NCBI RefSeq assembly: GCF_004341445.1
Contig: NZ_SLXV01000004.1
Coordinates: forward strand, 1-64,000
Origin: Baia soyae
GTDB taxonomy: Bacteria > Bacillota > Bacilli > Thermoactinomycetales > Thermoactinomycetaceae
Direction of reading: 5' to 3'
Length of the DNA stretch: 64,000 nt
Shown here: positions 9,748-19,582 of the stretch, piece by piece
How the letters are laid out: each line of letters opens with the position of its first letter
How positions within the stretch are numbered: the stretch's first letter is position 1
Notes under the pieces: generated by a model
Seen by the model: only the letters and a program-made list of their open reading frames with translations
Told to the model about the DNA's origin: nothing
Database searches by the model: none
Position numbers and translations under genes: made by a program

Positions 9748-9801
9748 TTGTACCTATTCATTATCCGATAAATAGGTTTCCTGAGAGGAATAGATATATA
9801 G

Positions 9802-11205
9802 ATGGAAATAGGTCATAAATTAGACAACCGATATGAGCTGGTAGAACAGATTGGTGGCGGTGGAATGGCCACTGTATACAAAGCGATTGATTTAGTATTA
9901 GAGCGTTTTGTTGCCGTAAAAATCTTAAATCACTCGTTGTTAGATGATCAAGCATTTGTCAATCGCTTTGTTTTCGAAGCACGTGCCACCGCCAAACTCT
10001 CACATCCACATGTGGTTAAGGTGTTTGATGCTGGAGTAGACTATCAAAATTACTATATAGTAATGGAACTTGTGGAAGGGCAAACATTAAAACAATACAT
10101 CACTCAGCATGGTCCTCTAGACGAAATGGAAGCTGTACATATTATGAGACAAATTTGCCTTGGACTTGCCCATGCCCATAATCAAGGAATCATCCATAGA
10201 GATATGAAACCCCAAAACATTATCTACTCTACTGAGGATGCTACCTATAAAGTGGCAGACTTCGGAATATCTCGTGTTATGCAAGAGACAAACTCCTTTA
10301 CACAAACAGGAAAAGTAGTTGGCTCTGTTCATTATATGTCACCGGAGCAAATTACTGAGCAACCAGTCAGCTTTGCCACTGATCTATACTCATTAGGAGT
10401 TGTATTTTTCGAACTCCTAGCAGGGCGACCTCCTTACCGTGCTAAAGAAATGGTTATGGTTGCTCTCCAACATATTAATGACCCGGTCCCAGATCTCAAA
10501 AAATACAATGCTGTCATTTCTGATAGAAGCATCCAAGTTATCGAGAAATTACTTGATAAAAATCCAGACAACCGATATCAAAGCATAGGGGATCTACTAA
10601 ATGAATTAGATGGCATATTGCCTACTGAGCATCGAAAACTACAAACTAAGAACCTTCGGTCTCAAAAAAAACAGAAGAAATACGATCGTAAGTGGTTTAC
10701 ATTTCTTCTTTTTCTGTTAGGAATCATCATGATTGGCATTATCGTGATAATTGGATACCCATCGTTCTCAAATCAAGCATCAACGCCAAACAAAACAGAA
10801 CAACCATCCACTAATCATCCTGTGAACACAGGAGATCAAAAAATACCTAGGTGGAAAAAAGAAGAACCTAAGTATTTTATAAATGATGTATTCCTTAAGC
10901 ACTCTGTAATAGGATCGAATGGGAATTATATTGTAAAATTAAAGATATCACAAAAACTTGTACAGCCAGCCATCCACTACAATGTATATGTAGTTGGAAA
11001 AACCACCTCCGAGATAATCATTACTCGGAAAAAAGTTCCTATTCAATTGAAACCAAACGAAAAGAGTACAGACATCGAATTTTCCGTCAATATACCCAAG
11101 TCTCAAATTCCTTCAGAGGGCATTTTTAAAATTGAGATTTTCTGGTTAGATGATAAAGGTGATTACCGTCGAGATCGAATCGAAAACTTGTTAGAAAAGT
11201 TTTAG
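9802..11205 (+). CDS. Membrane-anchored Hanks-type Ser/Thr protein kinase
   Basis: Residues 1-270 form a protein kinase domain: glycine loop IGGGGMATVYK (17-27), ATP lysine in VAVKIL (40), catalytic loop HRDMKPQN (near 133), DFGISR (near 152) and the SPEQ stretch of the activation segment. A basic juxtamembrane region is followed by one membrane helix (about 295-320) and an extracytoplasmic domain of about 145 residues. That domain is beta-like and has no PASTA repeats, so it differs from PrkC/PknB. Neither a PP2C phosphatase nor a ribosome-assembly GTPase is adjacent, as around prkC. A GAGAGG lies about 13 bases before the ATG, a wide spacing. The ligand and substrates are unknown. Confidence 0.9.
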   Translation: MEIGHKLDNRYELVEQIGGGGMATVYKAIDLVLERFVAVKILNHSLLDDQAFVNRFVFEARATAKLSHPHVVKVFDAGVDYQNYYIVMELVEGQTLKQYITQHGPLDEMEAVHIMRQICLGLAHAHNQGIIHRDMKPQNIIYSTEDATYKVADFGISRVMQETNSFTQTGKVVGSVHYMSPEQITEQPVSFATDLYSLGVVFFELLAGRPPYRAKEMVMVALQHINDPVPDLKKYNAVISDRSIQVIEKLLDKNPDNRYQSIGDLLNELDGILPTEHRKLQTKNLRSQKKQKKYDRKWFTFLLFLLGIIMIGIIVIIGYPSFSNQASTPNKTEQPSTNHPVNTGDQKIPRWKKEEPKYFINDVFLKHSVIGSNGNYIVKLKISQKLVQPAIHYNVYVVGKTTSEIIITRKKVPIQLKPNEKSTDIEFSVNIPKSQIPSEGIFKIEIFWLDDKGDYRRDRIENLLEKF

Positions 11206-11243
11206 AACCAAAAGCCAATTCATCGGAATTGGCTTTTGGTTCT
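11204..11243. terminator. Bidirectional terminator between kinase gene and ung
   Basis: Eighteen-base arms beginning AGAACCAAAAGCC are perfectly complementary around an ATCG loop. The kinase stop (11203-11205) touches the left arm and ung ends just to the right. Confidence 0.9.
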
Positions 11244-11244
11244 A

Positions 11245-11925
11245 CTAGTCTATAAAAGGAATAGACCAGTCAATTGGATTTATTTTGTTTTTTTGTAAAA
11301 ATTGGTTGATATGAGAAAATGGCTTAGATCCAAAAAAGCCACCTCTCGCCGATAATGGACTTGGATGAACAGACTCTAAAATCAGATGGTGTTGCCCGGT
11401 AATAAGCTTTTTCTTCGTCTGAGCAGGCTTTCCCCATAATACAAACACAACGGGTTGTTCCCGCTCATTACATTTTTGGATAACAGCATCCGTAAATCGT
11501 TCCCAGCCCATCTTTTTATGTGCGAGTGGCGTGCTTTCTCTCACTGTCAAAATCGTATTCAATAACAGTACACCTTGCTGCGCCCACGACTGCAAGTACC
11601 CATGATTGGGGGCGGGAATGCCTAGATCTGATTCGAGTTCCTTATAAATATTTTTTAAAGAAGGAGGTGTTTTGATCCCTGGTTGAACCGAAAAGCTTAG
11701 ACCATGAGCTTGTCCCGCACCGTGATATGGATCTTGACCTAGAATGACGACTTTGGTGTCAGCATATGAAGTAAGCCGGAAAGCGGAAAATAAATCTTCC
11801 TGCTTGGGGTATACGGTATGCGTTTTCCTTTCTTCCTCTACTTTCGAGAGTAATCCTGTAAATTCATCATTATGTACAATGCTTGTTAATACTTGATCCC
11901 AATCATTTTCGAAATACGCTTTCAT
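11245..11925 (-). CDS. ung: Uracil-DNA glycosylase
   Basis: Family 1 UDG removing uracil from DNA at the start of base-excision repair. The catalytic water-activating motif GQDPYHG lies near residue 61, followed by AHGLSFSV. The DNA-intercalation loop HPSPLS with its catalytic histidine lies near residue 187. The length of 226 residues is typical. It starts at ATG 11925 with a GAGAGA ribosome site. It is a single-gene unit between two terminators. Confidence 0.97.
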   Translation of the reverse strand: MKAYFENDWDQVLTSIVHNDEFTGLLSKVEEERKTHTVYPKQEDLFSAFRLTSYADTKVVILGQDPYHGAGQAHGLSFSVQPGIKTPPSLKNIYKELESDLGIPAPNHGYLQSWAQQGVLLLNTILTVRESTPLAHKKMGWERFTDAVIQKCNEREQPVVFVLWGKPAQTKKKLITGQHHLILESVHPSPLSARGGFFGSKPFSHINQFLQKNKINPIDWSIPFID

Positions 11926-11992
11926 TATGATCTCTCTCTTCTATATGTTGTCATATATTTAATAATAAATCGAACAAGTGTTTCTGTAAATA

Positions 11993-12028
11993 GAGAAGCT
12001 ACATCCCATAAAAAAGATACAGCTTCTC
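11993..12028 (-). terminator. Terminator behind carboxypeptidase T
   Basis: GAGAAGCT and AGCTTCTC form the outer stem with further pairing inside. On the minus strand the tract after it (TATTTAC) is weak, so termination efficiency is uncertain. Confidence 0.6.
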
Positions 12029-12036
12029 GCATGTTA

Positions 12037-13308
12037 TTATTTAGATGGACATGATTTTCCAATCACAGAATAAGGACAAGCAGCTTTATCTGCTAGGTAT
12101 AGCACAGCAGCTTTATTACGAGTTGTTTCTTTAGCAATTGCCTCATCAGGAGGATAAAATCCTGGGAAAGAGCTTTTTGGGTACATTTCAAACGTAAAGG
12201 CAAATATCTTATGAGCCCCATAAGCCCAGTCTGTCATCTCACCATCTGCTATATACAGCTCGCTCGATTGTTGCGGAGTATAACCGTTTGTACCTGCCAT
12301 TGCTTTTGCCATGGTTTCAAAAACATTGTGATCATCTTGCGTCATATCGCTTGGAACCTCATCGTACGTATAGCCGTATGGATACAGAATAAGCTCGCTA
12401 TACGTATGGAACGTGATTAATGCCTTGATTTGTTGCTTCCCCCCGACTACTCTGCTATTGATAAAGTCGCGCATGGCCGCAGTCTCAGGAGCAGAAAATG
12501 CCGATGGCCCGCGATAAGTCTCACTTGACTTGGAGCTACTTGATCCCCCACAACAGCCCCATTTGTAACCATAGTTCCGATTTAAATCGGTTCCTACATA
12601 AGAACTACCTGAATTGGGTTGACGGTTTTTACGCCAGTAATTATATCTACCTGTGGCAATGTCATACTCTCCACCATCTGGATTGACGTTAAAGACAATG
12701 TAAATTTCGCGCCCATTTACAAGGTCGGTAATTTGCTTATTGCTTCCATATTCCTTCGTAAATAGGTCAAGTGTATACAATGCCATTTCAACTGTTAGAT
12801 GTTCTCTTGCATGATGCAGGGAAGTATAAAGCACTTCTGGTTCATTCTCATCTGCTCTCACATTGTCGCTAATTTTTACCGCCCATAATTCTCTGCCTTG
12901 GTAGGAACGACCGATGCTAAACTTCTGAACGATATTTGGATAGGCGAGTACTGCAGCATCGATTTTGGCAACCATTTCATTATAATTATGGTAGCCTGAA
13001 TCAGATGAAGGGAAATCCTCTGGATAGAAGTTTACTTCTTCTTTCACAGAAAATCCTTTTTGTTTGATGCTTTTTATCTCTTGAGGGGTTGCCACTACTT
13101 TTACAAAATCAGCACCCACCTCTTCAATCGCAACACCTGTAGAAGATATAGCTGTTCGTTGCTCCTTCGTTTTCACATTCATTACCTTATAAAACTTTGT
13201 CCCTAACTCATACGTAGTAGGGCTTTTACTTTGACTAAACCCAAGTACTGGAAAACAAGCAACGATCAACACAACAATGGAAACCAGAGAAAGCCATTTT
13301 TTGTTCAT
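12037..13308 (-). CDS. cpt: Secreted zinc carboxypeptidase, carboxypeptidase T type (M14)
   Basis: A signal peptide ([19 protein letters not shown]...) and a propeptide of about 75 residues precede a mature enzyme beginning [16 protein letters not shown] recall almost the same mature start in carboxypeptidase T of Thermoactinomyces vulgaris. The zinc ligands are in HHAREH (H and E) and FHTYSE (H); the catalytic Glu is in FTFEMYP. The Cys-rich WGCCGG loop and the C-terminal [10 protein letters not shown] also agree with CpT. It should cleave C-terminal residues from peptides outside the cell. The start at 13308 has AGGAGG upstream; ATGs at 13329 and 13326 overlap that ribosome site. No protease or peptide-uptake partner is adjacent. 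Confidence 0.95.
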   Translation of the reverse strand: MNKKWLSLVSIVVLIVACFPVLGFSQSKSPTTYELGTKFYKVMNVKTKEQRTAISSTGVAIEEVGADFVKVVATPQEIKSIKQKGFSVKEEVNFYPEDFPSSDSGYHNYNEMVAKIDAAVLAYPNIVQKFSIGRSYQGRELWAVKISDNVRADENEPEVLYTSLHHAREHLTVEMALYTLDLFTKEYGSNKQITDLVNGREIYIVFNVNPDGGEYDIATGRYNYWRKNRQPNSGSSYVGTDLNRNYGYKWGCCGGSSSSKSSETYRGPSAFSAPETAAMRDFINSRVVGGKQQIKALITFHTYSELILYPYGYTYDEVPSDMTQDDHNVFETMAKAMAGTNGYTPQQSSELYIADGEMTDWAYGAHKIFAFTFEMYPKSSFPGFYPPDEAIAKETTRNKAAVLYLADKAACPYSVIGKSCPSK

Positions 13309-13455
13309 GCTATACACCCTCCTCATCATTTTGAGTAAAGCTGTTCATAACAGAAGACTTCTCCCTTCTTACCATATTCGACATAAAACAATAACAACCT
13401 TCTCAAAAATAAAAATAATCTGACAATTAGTGAAATTATTATTCTATATGGACAA

Positions 13456-13493
13456 TAAAAAGAACAGCTCGATATAAAAGTGATCGGCTGTTC
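13456..13493 (-). terminator. Terminator of the aceBA operon
   Basis: On the minus strand GAACAGC-CGAT, loop, ATCG-A-GCTGTTC, then TTTTTATT: a stem of 11 pairs with one bulge and a T tract, 18 bases past the aceA stop. Confidence 0.85.
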
Positions 13494-13510
13494 GTAGACA
13501 AGCTTTACGT

Positions 13511-14794
13511 TTAAGCAGAAAACTGCTCTTCCTCTGTTGAACCTGATAAAGCAGTAGTCGACGAGGTGCCTCCCGAAATAACCATGGAAACCTCATCAAA
13601 ATAACCTGTTCCTACTTCACGTTGATGACGAGTTGCGGTGTAACCTAGTGGTTCTGCTGCAAATTCCTCTTCTTGTAATTCGGAGTAAGCCGCCATCCCC
13701 TGTTCGCTATATCCTTTTGCTAATTGGAACATGCTATGATTCAAGCTATGGAAGCCTGCAAGCGTAACAAACTGGAACTTATACCCTATCTTGCCAAGCT
13801 CCTCTTGGAATTTCGCAATCGTGGCATTATCTAATTTTTTCTTCCAGTTGAAGGAAGGAGAGCAATTGTAGGCTAGGAATTTCCCAGGGAATTTCGCGTG
13901 AATCGCCTCTGCAAACTGTCTAGCTTCTTCTATATTTGGCTCTGAAGTCTCACACCAGATCAGATCCGCATAAGGTGCATAGGCAAGCCCCCGGGCAATA
14001 GCCGTTTGTAAACCTGGACGAATTCGGAAGAATCCTTCAGAAGTACGTTCTCCCGTTAAGAAATCAGCATCACGCGGATCAATATCGCTGGTTAATAACT
14101 CTGCCGCATTTGCATCTGTACGTGCGATGATGAGAGTCGGTACACCCATAACATCTGCGGCTAAACGTGCAGATACTAAATTACGAACTGCATGTGCTGT
14201 TGGGATCAATACTTTGCCACCTAGATGACCACATTTCTTTTCAGATGCCAATTGATCTTCGAAATGAACACCTGCCGCACCCGCTTCGATCATGCCTTTC
14301 ATTAACTCAAATACATTTAGCGGCCCACCAAAACCTGCTTCTGCATCCGCCACAATCGGTGCAAACCAATACCGCTCACTTTTTCCCTCTACATGCTCTA
14401 CTTGATCAGCGCGTTGCAATGCTTGGTTGATGCGTTTGACAACGGACGGAACCGAGTTAGCTGGATACAAGCTTTGATCTGGATACATATGGCCAGATAA
14501 GTTTGCATCCGCCGCTACTTGCCATCCACTTAAATAGATCGCCTTTAAACCTGCTTTCACTTGTTGAACAGCCTGATTTCCAGTTAGCGCACCCAGTGCA
14601 CGCACAAATGGATCTTGATGCATCAGATCCCATAAACGTTCAGCTCCCTTCTTCGCAAGCGTATGCTCGATTACTAGCGATCCACGAAGTTTCAGTACCT
14701 CTTCTGCTTGATATGGGCGCACAATTCCATTCCAACGAGGATTTAATTCCCACTCTTGTTTGAGTAATGTAAGTTGATCTTGAATCATGATCAT
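13511..14794 (-). CDS. aceA: Isocitrate lyase
   Basis: Cleaves isocitrate to succinate and glyoxylate, the first step of the glyoxylate bypass. The active-site loop KKCGHLGGK (near residue 195) contains the catalytic cysteine. Other family blocks are [19 protein letters not shown] and the C-terminal TGYFDEV. The length of about 427 residues is standard. Candidate starts are ATG 14794 and 14788, after AAGGGAG; the frame also opens at ATG 14812, which overlaps the aceB stop. It follows aceB by 17 bases or fewer and is clearly co-transcribed with it. Confidence 0.97.
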   Translation of the reverse strand: MIMIQDQLTLLKQEWELNPRWNGIVRPYQAEEVLKLRGSLVIEHTLAKKGAERLWDLMHQDPFVRALGALTGNQAVQQVKAGLKAIYLSGWQVAADANLSGHMYPDQSLYPANSVPSVVKRINQALQRADQVEHVEGKSERYWFAPIVADAEAGFGGPLNVFELMKGMIEAGAAGVHFEDQLASEKKCGHLGGKVLIPTAHAVRNLVSARLAADVMGVPTLIIARTDANAAELLTSDIDPRDADFLTGERTSEGFFRIRPGLQTAIARGLAYAPYADLIWCETSEPNIEEARQFAEAIHAKFPGKFLAYNCSPSFNWKKKLDNATIAKFQEELGKIGYKFQFVTLAGFHSLNHSMFQLAKGYSEQGMAAYSELQEEEFAAEPLGYTATRHQREVGTGYFDEVSMVISGGTSSTTALSGSTEEEQFSA

Positions 14795-14811
14795 CCACTC
14801 CCTTTTTATCA

Positions 14812-16419
14812 TTAAGTTAAAATGTCATAAGCCGGTATCGTTAAGAACTCTTCAAACTCATCTTTAAGACTAAGCTTCGAAAACAACTTAGTTGCCTCTT
14901 GAAATCGCCCATTCATATATTTCTCTTCGCCTATTTCCGTTTTTAGCTTCAACAACTCTTCTTCGAGTAACATTTGAAATAAATCGGCCGTTATGTTGCG
15001 ACCGTCTTCTAGTACTCCTTTGTTATGATGAATCCACTGCCAAACTTGTGCTCTCGAAATTTCAGCAGTTGCTACATCTTCCATCAAATGATTAAGCGCT
15101 ACAGCTCCAAAGCCGCAGAGCCACGCCTCCAGATATTGAACACCCACTCGAATGTTCATGCGTAGTCCTTCTTCGGTGATTGTACCTTCAGGCACAGCAA
15201 GTAAATCACTAGCGGAAACCTCTACATCTGGTCGCTGTTTGGAGTATTGATTTGCAGCTGGCATCATTCGATCAAATACTTCCATCGCGATCGCAACTAA
15301 AGCTGGATGAGCTACCCATGTTCCATCATGTCCGTCAGATGCTTCCCTTTCTTTATCTGCTTTTACCTTATCCATCGCTTCTTGGTGTAACACTGGATCC
15401 CCCTTGACAGGTATCTGTGCCGCCATCCCGCCAATTGCAGGAGCATTTCTTCGATGACATGTTTTCACAGTTAATAAGGTATAAGCTCTCATAAAAGGAA
15501 CCGTCATCGTAACTTGGGACCGGTCTGGTAAGATGACATGGGGTTGCTTGGATAACTTCTTAATGTAGCTAAAAATATAATCCCAACGGCCACAATTCAA
15601 TCCAGCGGAATGCTCACGTAATTCATATAGAATTTCATCCATTTCAAATGCAGCTAAAATGGTTTCAATGAGCACTGTCGCTTTAATCGTACCTCGCGGA
15701 ATTTCCATATAATCTTGAGCGAATAGAAAAACATCATTCCATAGCCTAGCTTCCAGATGGCTTTCTAGCTTGGGCAAGTAAAAATAAGAACCCTTACCAC
15801 GTGCAAGCAATTCATGAGCGTTATGATAAAAATAAAGTCCAAAATCAAACAAGCTAGCAGGAATTGGCTTTCCATCCACAAGGAAATGCCTCTCATTAAG
15901 ATGCCATCCTCGCGGCCGCACGAGTAAAACAGCAGGTTTTTCCTTCAATTTATACTCTCTGCCAACCTCATTTACAAAGTCAATCTGATGACGAATAGCA
16001 TCTCGCAGGTTGATTTGTCCCTGTATGCAGTTCTCCCAATTAGGGGAATTCGAGTCTTCTAAATCAGCCATAAAGACCTTAGCTCCAGAATTAAGAGCAT
16101 TGATCACCATCTTCCGATCACTAGCGGGCCCTGTAATCTCGACACGGCGATCTAATAGATCCTCAGGTAACGAAGCGATGGTCCAGTCACTTTCCCGAAT
16201 TCGTTTGGTTTCAGATAGAAAATCAGGTAACTCTCCTTGATCCATTCTTTTCTGACGGTCGATTCTGTTATATATCAGTTCATCCCTACGTTTTGTGAAA
16301 CACTGTGCTAACTCCACCAAAAATGAAATAGCATCTGGAGTTAAAATTTGATGTTCCATTTCACTACAATGTCCTAAAATCACTACTTCCTCTGGAATTA
16401 CGAACTTTTGATCCAACAA
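14812..16419 (-). CDS. aceB: Malate synthase A
   Basis: Condenses glyoxylate with acetyl-CoA to malate, the second glyoxylate-bypass step. Diagnostic blocks include [14 protein letters not shown] near residue 95, [13 protein letters not shown] (metal-binding acidic residues), [11 protein letters not shown] and [13 protein letters not shown]. At 535 residues it is a normal A-type enzyme. It starts at TTG (16419, or the adjacent in-frame TTG at 16416) after GGAGGGG. It is first in the aceB-aceA operon. Its upstream region carries a 17-base palindrome twice, exactly 50 bp apart, probably binding a repressor. Confidence 0.96.
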   Translation of the reverse strand: MLDQKFVIPEEVVILGHCSEMEHQILTPDAISFLVELAQCFTKRRDELIYNRIDRQKRMDQGELPDFLSETKRIRESDWTIASLPEDLLDRRVEITGPASDRKMVINALNSGAKVFMADLEDSNSPNWENCIQGQINLRDAIRHQIDFVNEVGREYKLKEKPAVLLVRPRGWHLNERHFLVDGKPIPASLFDFGLYFYHNAHELLARGKGSYFYLPKLESHLEARLWNDVFLFAQDYMEIPRGTIKATVLIETILAAFEMDEILYELREHSAGLNCGRWDYIFSYIKKLSKQPHVILPDRSQVTMTVPFMRAYTLLTVKTCHRRNAPAIGGMAAQIPVKGDPVLHQEAMDKVKADKEREASDGHDGTWVAHPALVAIAMEVFDRMMPAANQYSKQRPDVEVSASDLLAVPEGTITEEGLRMNIRVGVQYLEAWLCGFGAVALNHLMEDVATAEISRAQVWQWIHHNKGVLEDGRNITADLFQMLLEEELLKLKTEIGEEKYMNGRFQEATKLFSKLSLKDEFEEFLTIPAYDILT

Positions 16420-16449
16420 ATCCCCTCCTCTATCTAATAAATAAATTTA

Positions 16450-16466
16450 CTGTTGTATAACAATAT
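16450..16466. promoter_or_regulatory. Palindromic operator candidate upstream of aceB, copy 1
   Basis: CTGTTGTATAACAATAT contains the near-palindrome TGTTGTATAACA. It differs by one base from the copy at 16500-16516 and lies about 30 bases upstream of the aceB start, downstream of the likely promoter. No known regulator is assigned. Confidence 0.6.
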
Positions 16467-16499
16467 CTCACTTTTCATAATCTATACTAACACAGGTTT

Positions 16500-16516
16500 C
16501 TGTTATATAACAATAT
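16500..16516. promoter_or_regulatory. Palindromic operator candidate upstream of aceB, copy 2 (with -35 region)
   Basis: CTGTTATATAACAATAT contains the perfect 12-base palindrome TGTTATATAACA. On the minus strand its ATTGTTATATAAC could supply a -35 (TTGTTA), with TAGTAT 18 bases further as a weak -10. The second copy lies exactly 50 bp away (16450). Confidence 0.6.
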
Positions 16517-16679
16517 GTATTTTGAAAATTATTTGTTACCTTATTTTTGTAAAAATGTGCGATGACATAATGAAGGACAAGTCTTACAAAATAGTAAGAT
16601 TTGATTAAGGTAAATCCATAGTACCCAGTTCTTTCTTTATTTACATTTATACATAGATGAAAGCAAGGAGAGGTTTCAC

Positions 16680-18209
16680 ATGAAAAAATGGACAAATATT
16701 GCAATAGCAGGATCGATTTTATCGAGTATCACACTTTCCACCATCCCATTGCATGCGGACGCAATGGAAAAGCCAAATCAAATAGACAGGCCCCAGTATC
16801 AGATTGACGCTAAGCTAGATCAGAAACAACATAGGATCCAAGCAAGTGAAACGGTGTCATTTAAAAATAAATACGGTCAAAATCTGAATGACTTGGTCTT
16901 CCATCTATACCCAGACTCCTATAACAAACTGGAAACCATGAGCAATATGCAAGCTAAGCCTAACACTCCAGAAATGCTTGCAGAGATAAAGAAGAAATAC
17001 CCCAATGTTACAGAAAAGGATTTCTTAGGGGATATTGAAGTCAAAAGTGTTACCATTCAAGGGAAAAAAGTCTCATATACTCAAGAGAAACAAGCACTTA
17101 AGATCCAACTTGCTACCCCCCTACAGCCGCATCAACAAATCGATGTGAAAATTGATTTCACAGTTACGATTCCGTTTGGTTTTCAACGAATGAACCATAG
17201 AGATGGCTTCTACGCTCTTACCAAATGGTATCCGATTCTCTCTATGTATGATCCAAAAGTAAAGAAATGGGACGAAAATCCGTACCATCCAGATGGGGAA
17301 TCTGATTACAGTGATTTCTCCGATTATAAAATGAAGCTTACGGTTCCGAAAGAGATGACCGTCGCAGCTACAGGAATCGAAAAGGAGACCATCCAGCAGA
17401 ACGAAAAGATCGTTCAAGTAGACGCTCCCAATGTGAGAGAATTTGTTTTCTTTGCGAGCCCCCACTATACCAAGGAAACTCGAAAAATAGCAGGTACTAC
17501 GGTAAATAGCTACTATGATAAACGAAATCCCCAGAGTAAAGAGATCTCATTAACTGGGCTCAAAAGTGTAGAAAAAGCAATTCCATTTTTCAATCAAAAG
17601 TTTGGACAGTACGACTATCCGGAATTTGACATTATGGAGACTCGTGTTATGGGGGCCGATATGGAGTACCCAACGATTATCCAAATGGGGGAGTATTCAA
17701 ACGAAGGTGCAAACATGTCACTGGTTCATGAACTTGCTCATCAATGGTTTTATGGAATGATTGGAAATAATCCTTACCGCGATCCAGCCTTAGACGAGAG
17801 CTTTACTACATTTGCCGATATGTATTTTCATGAATATGATACGAAAGGAAAGTATGGATTTAAAACACATCTATCTTATAGTGAGAAGGCAATCAAAGGA
17901 ATGTCTGGAGCTATCAATCGACCACTAGACCAATATCCTTCTAGCAGTGACTATAACGAATACGTGTATGGAAAAGGATATATTGCTTTAATCGATCTAT
18001 ACTATAAAGTCGGAGAGAAAAAGTTTGATCAAATCATGAAAACATACTTTGCTCAAAACAAATTTACCAACGCTACCTTTGCTAATTTCTTTGAGGCAGT
18101 CCATAAAATAGCAGGTAAAGAGGTCAAAGATTATATGGAAAAAGCATTTACGAAGCCTGGTTATCATCCTACACACCTAATCCAACCGAAAAAAGAGACG
18201 AAGAAGTAA
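16680..18209 (+). CDS. Secreted M1-family zinc metallopeptidase
   Basis: A signal peptide (MKKWTNIAIAGSILSS..., cleavage likely after the ADA near residue 29) is followed by an aminopeptidase-N-like beta domain and a gluzincin catalytic domain. That domain has HELAHQW (near 350) and the third zinc ligand in DESFTTFAD 18 residues later. At 509 residues it is shorter than PepN, as in the small extracytoplasmic M1 group of Bacillales. The start has AAGGAG nine bases upstream. It is monocistronic, divergent from aceB and ends at a terminator. It presumably trims peptides outside the membrane; the substrate is unknown. Confidence 0.9.
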   Translation: MKKWTNIAIAGSILSSITLSTIPLHADAMEKPNQIDRPQYQIDAKLDQKQHRIQASETVSFKNKYGQNLNDLVFHLYPDSYNKLETMSNMQAKPNTPEMLAEIKKKYPNVTEKDFLGDIEVKSVTIQGKKVSYTQEKQALKIQLATPLQPHQQIDVKIDFTVTIPFGFQRMNHRDGFYALTKWYPILSMYDPKVKKWDENPYHPDGESDYSDFSDYKMKLTVPKEMTVAATGIEKETIQQNEKIVQVDAPNVREFVFFASPHYTKETRKIAGTTVNSYYDKRNPQSKEISLTGLKSVEKAIPFFNQKFGQYDYPEFDIMETRVMGADMEYPTIIQMGEYSNEGANMSLVHELAHQWFYGMIGNNPYRDPALDESFTTFADMYFHEYDTKGKYGFKTHLSYSEKAIKGMSGAINRPLDQYPSSSDYNEYVYGKGYIALIDLYYKVGEKKFDQIMKTYFAQNKFTNATFANFFEAVHKIAGKEVKDYMEKAFTKPGYHPTHLIQPKKETKK

Positions 18210-18238
18210 TGCAGGCTCCATGAGATATTGTATAAATA

Positions 18239-18280
18239 AAAGCCCATCCAAAAGTGATTCACCTACTTTTGGATGGGCTT
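18239..18280. terminator. Terminator between the M1 peptidase and the YdhG-like gene
   Basis: AAGCCCATCCAAAAGT and ACTTTTGGATGGGCTT are exact complements around an 8-base loop. Short A and T tracts flank it, so it probably serves both convergent genes. Confidence 0.8.
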
Positions 18281-18308
18281 ATCAAATTTCCATACCATCA
18301 ATCCTGCT

Positions 18309-18680
18309 CTATTTCCTCCAAAATGCAGAGTAGTCTGCCTTATCTACTATGTTAAACTCGATGATCTTCTCAATTAAGGCGTAGTCAATTGGGTCATCCC
18401 AACGAATTCGTACTAATTGCTTGGTGTGTTCATAGCCAGCACGTTTAATTTCATCGGAAAAACGATCGATTACTACCTTTTCCGGCGAAAAGGAAAAATG
18501 ATGTTTAGCCACACTAAAACCAATAATAAATGTACCATGATCGGTAAACATAGGCTGTTTCCACGCAACTCTACGTACTAGATGGGGAAATGTTTCAGAT
18601 ACCCAAGTAAGCACTTCTTCTAATCGGGCCCGATTTTGTTGATTCTCAATTGTAGCTAGGTAATCTGCAAAAGTTTCCAT
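18309..18680 (-). CDS. DUF1801 / YdhG-like iron chaperone family protein
   Basis: A 123-residue cytoplasmic protein of the DUF1801 (YdhG/Fra) family: F[14 protein letters not shown], [16 protein letters not shown] and [21 protein letters not shown]. The Bacillus subtilis homologue Fra was reported as a frataxin-like iron chaperone. The start is clear (GGAGG before ATG 18680). It stands alone, convergent with the M1 peptidase. The iron function is by family only. Confidence 0.85.
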   Translation of the reverse strand: METFADYLATIENQQNRARLEEVLTWVSETFPHLVRRVAWKQPMFTDHGTFIIGFSVAKHHFSFSPEKVVIDRFSDEIKRAGYEHTKQLVRIRWDDPIDYALIEKIIEFNIVDKADYSAFWRK

Positions 18681-18863
18681 TGTTTCCTCCTAAGTAGAAC
18701 TATGTTGTTTAAGAAACATCTGGTTCTCTATCTTCTAATTTCTATCATAATGTTCGAAAATATGTATTATCAGGTCAAAAACCGAATTAATCCTGATTAT
18801 CCAGTCGGATTATGATATGATTCTGTAGAATGTCTATAAAATAGGACAAAGCGAGGTGAGAAC

Positions 18864-19568
18864 TTGCAAGCTGTCTATGAATCAACCAAACTTCCCATGG
18901 TAGAAGTATTTCAAACCGTGGAAGGAGAAGGGATGCGAGCGGGCTTTCCTACTGTTTTCGTCCGTGTATTCAACTGTAATTTGCGGTGCACTTGGTGTGA
19001 TACACCCTATAGCTATGCACCTAGTACACCCGAATATCTTGCTACGATTTCAGAAATCCTAACACAAGTAAAGCAATATCCAGCGAAACACATTTGTCTG
19101 ACCGGCGGAGAACCGCTTATGCATGGACAAAAGTCATTATTGCTTCTTCAAGCGCTAGCAGAGTTGGATCATATTGTTGACGTCCACATCGAGACCAATG
19201 GTGCGATCGATCTTACCCCTTTTCAAGAATGGCGGCAAATCCATCCACAAGGCCATAAGGTTCGATTCGTCATGGATTACAAATTACCTGCTAGTGGCGA
19301 ATCTGAAAAAATGAATCTTCTTAATTTTGATCTCCTCCAAGCTGACGACGAAATCAAGTTTGTCATTGGGAATGAGGTGGATTTCCATTCAGCCCTGATC
19401 ATCGCGAAGCAATATGTAAAGCAAGGCATCCCGATGTTTAGCCCTGTATGGGAATCAATGCCTCCACATCGTCTAGTTGAATTAATGCTAGAGCATCAAC
19501 TAACTGACATCAAACTAAACCTACAAATTCATAAAGTCATCTGGGATCCAAACCAGCGTGGCGTATAA
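18864..19568 (+). CDS. queE: 7-carboxy-7-deazaguanine synthase
   Basis: Radical SAM enzyme converting 6-carboxytetrahydropterin to 7-carboxy-7-deazaguanine in queuosine synthesis. The cluster motif CNLRCTWC (CxxxCxxC) lies near residue 32, after FQTVEGEGMRAG. TGGEPLMHG is the SAM-binding GGE motif. The 234-residue length is normal for Gram-positive QueE. It begins at TTG after GAGGTGAG. It is first of four genes queE-queC-queD-queF spaced 9 to 28 bases apart. The 180-base gap before it holds a dyad (ATCAGG/CCTGAT, 18769-18797), but I cannot recognise a preQ1 aptamer. Confidence 0.96.
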   Translation: MQAVYESTKLPMVEVFQTVEGEGMRAGFPTVFVRVFNCNLRCTWCDTPYSYAPSTPEYLATISEILTQVKQYPAKHICLTGGEPLMHGQKSLLLLQALAELDHIVDVHIETNGAIDLTPFQEWRQIHPQGHKVRFVMDYKLPASGESEKMNLLNFDLLQADDEIKFVIGNEVDFHSALIIAKQYVKQGIPMFSPVWESMPPHRLVELMLEHQLTDIKLNLQIHKVIWDPNQRGV

Positions 19569-19582
19569 CGTGGAGGCCTCTT

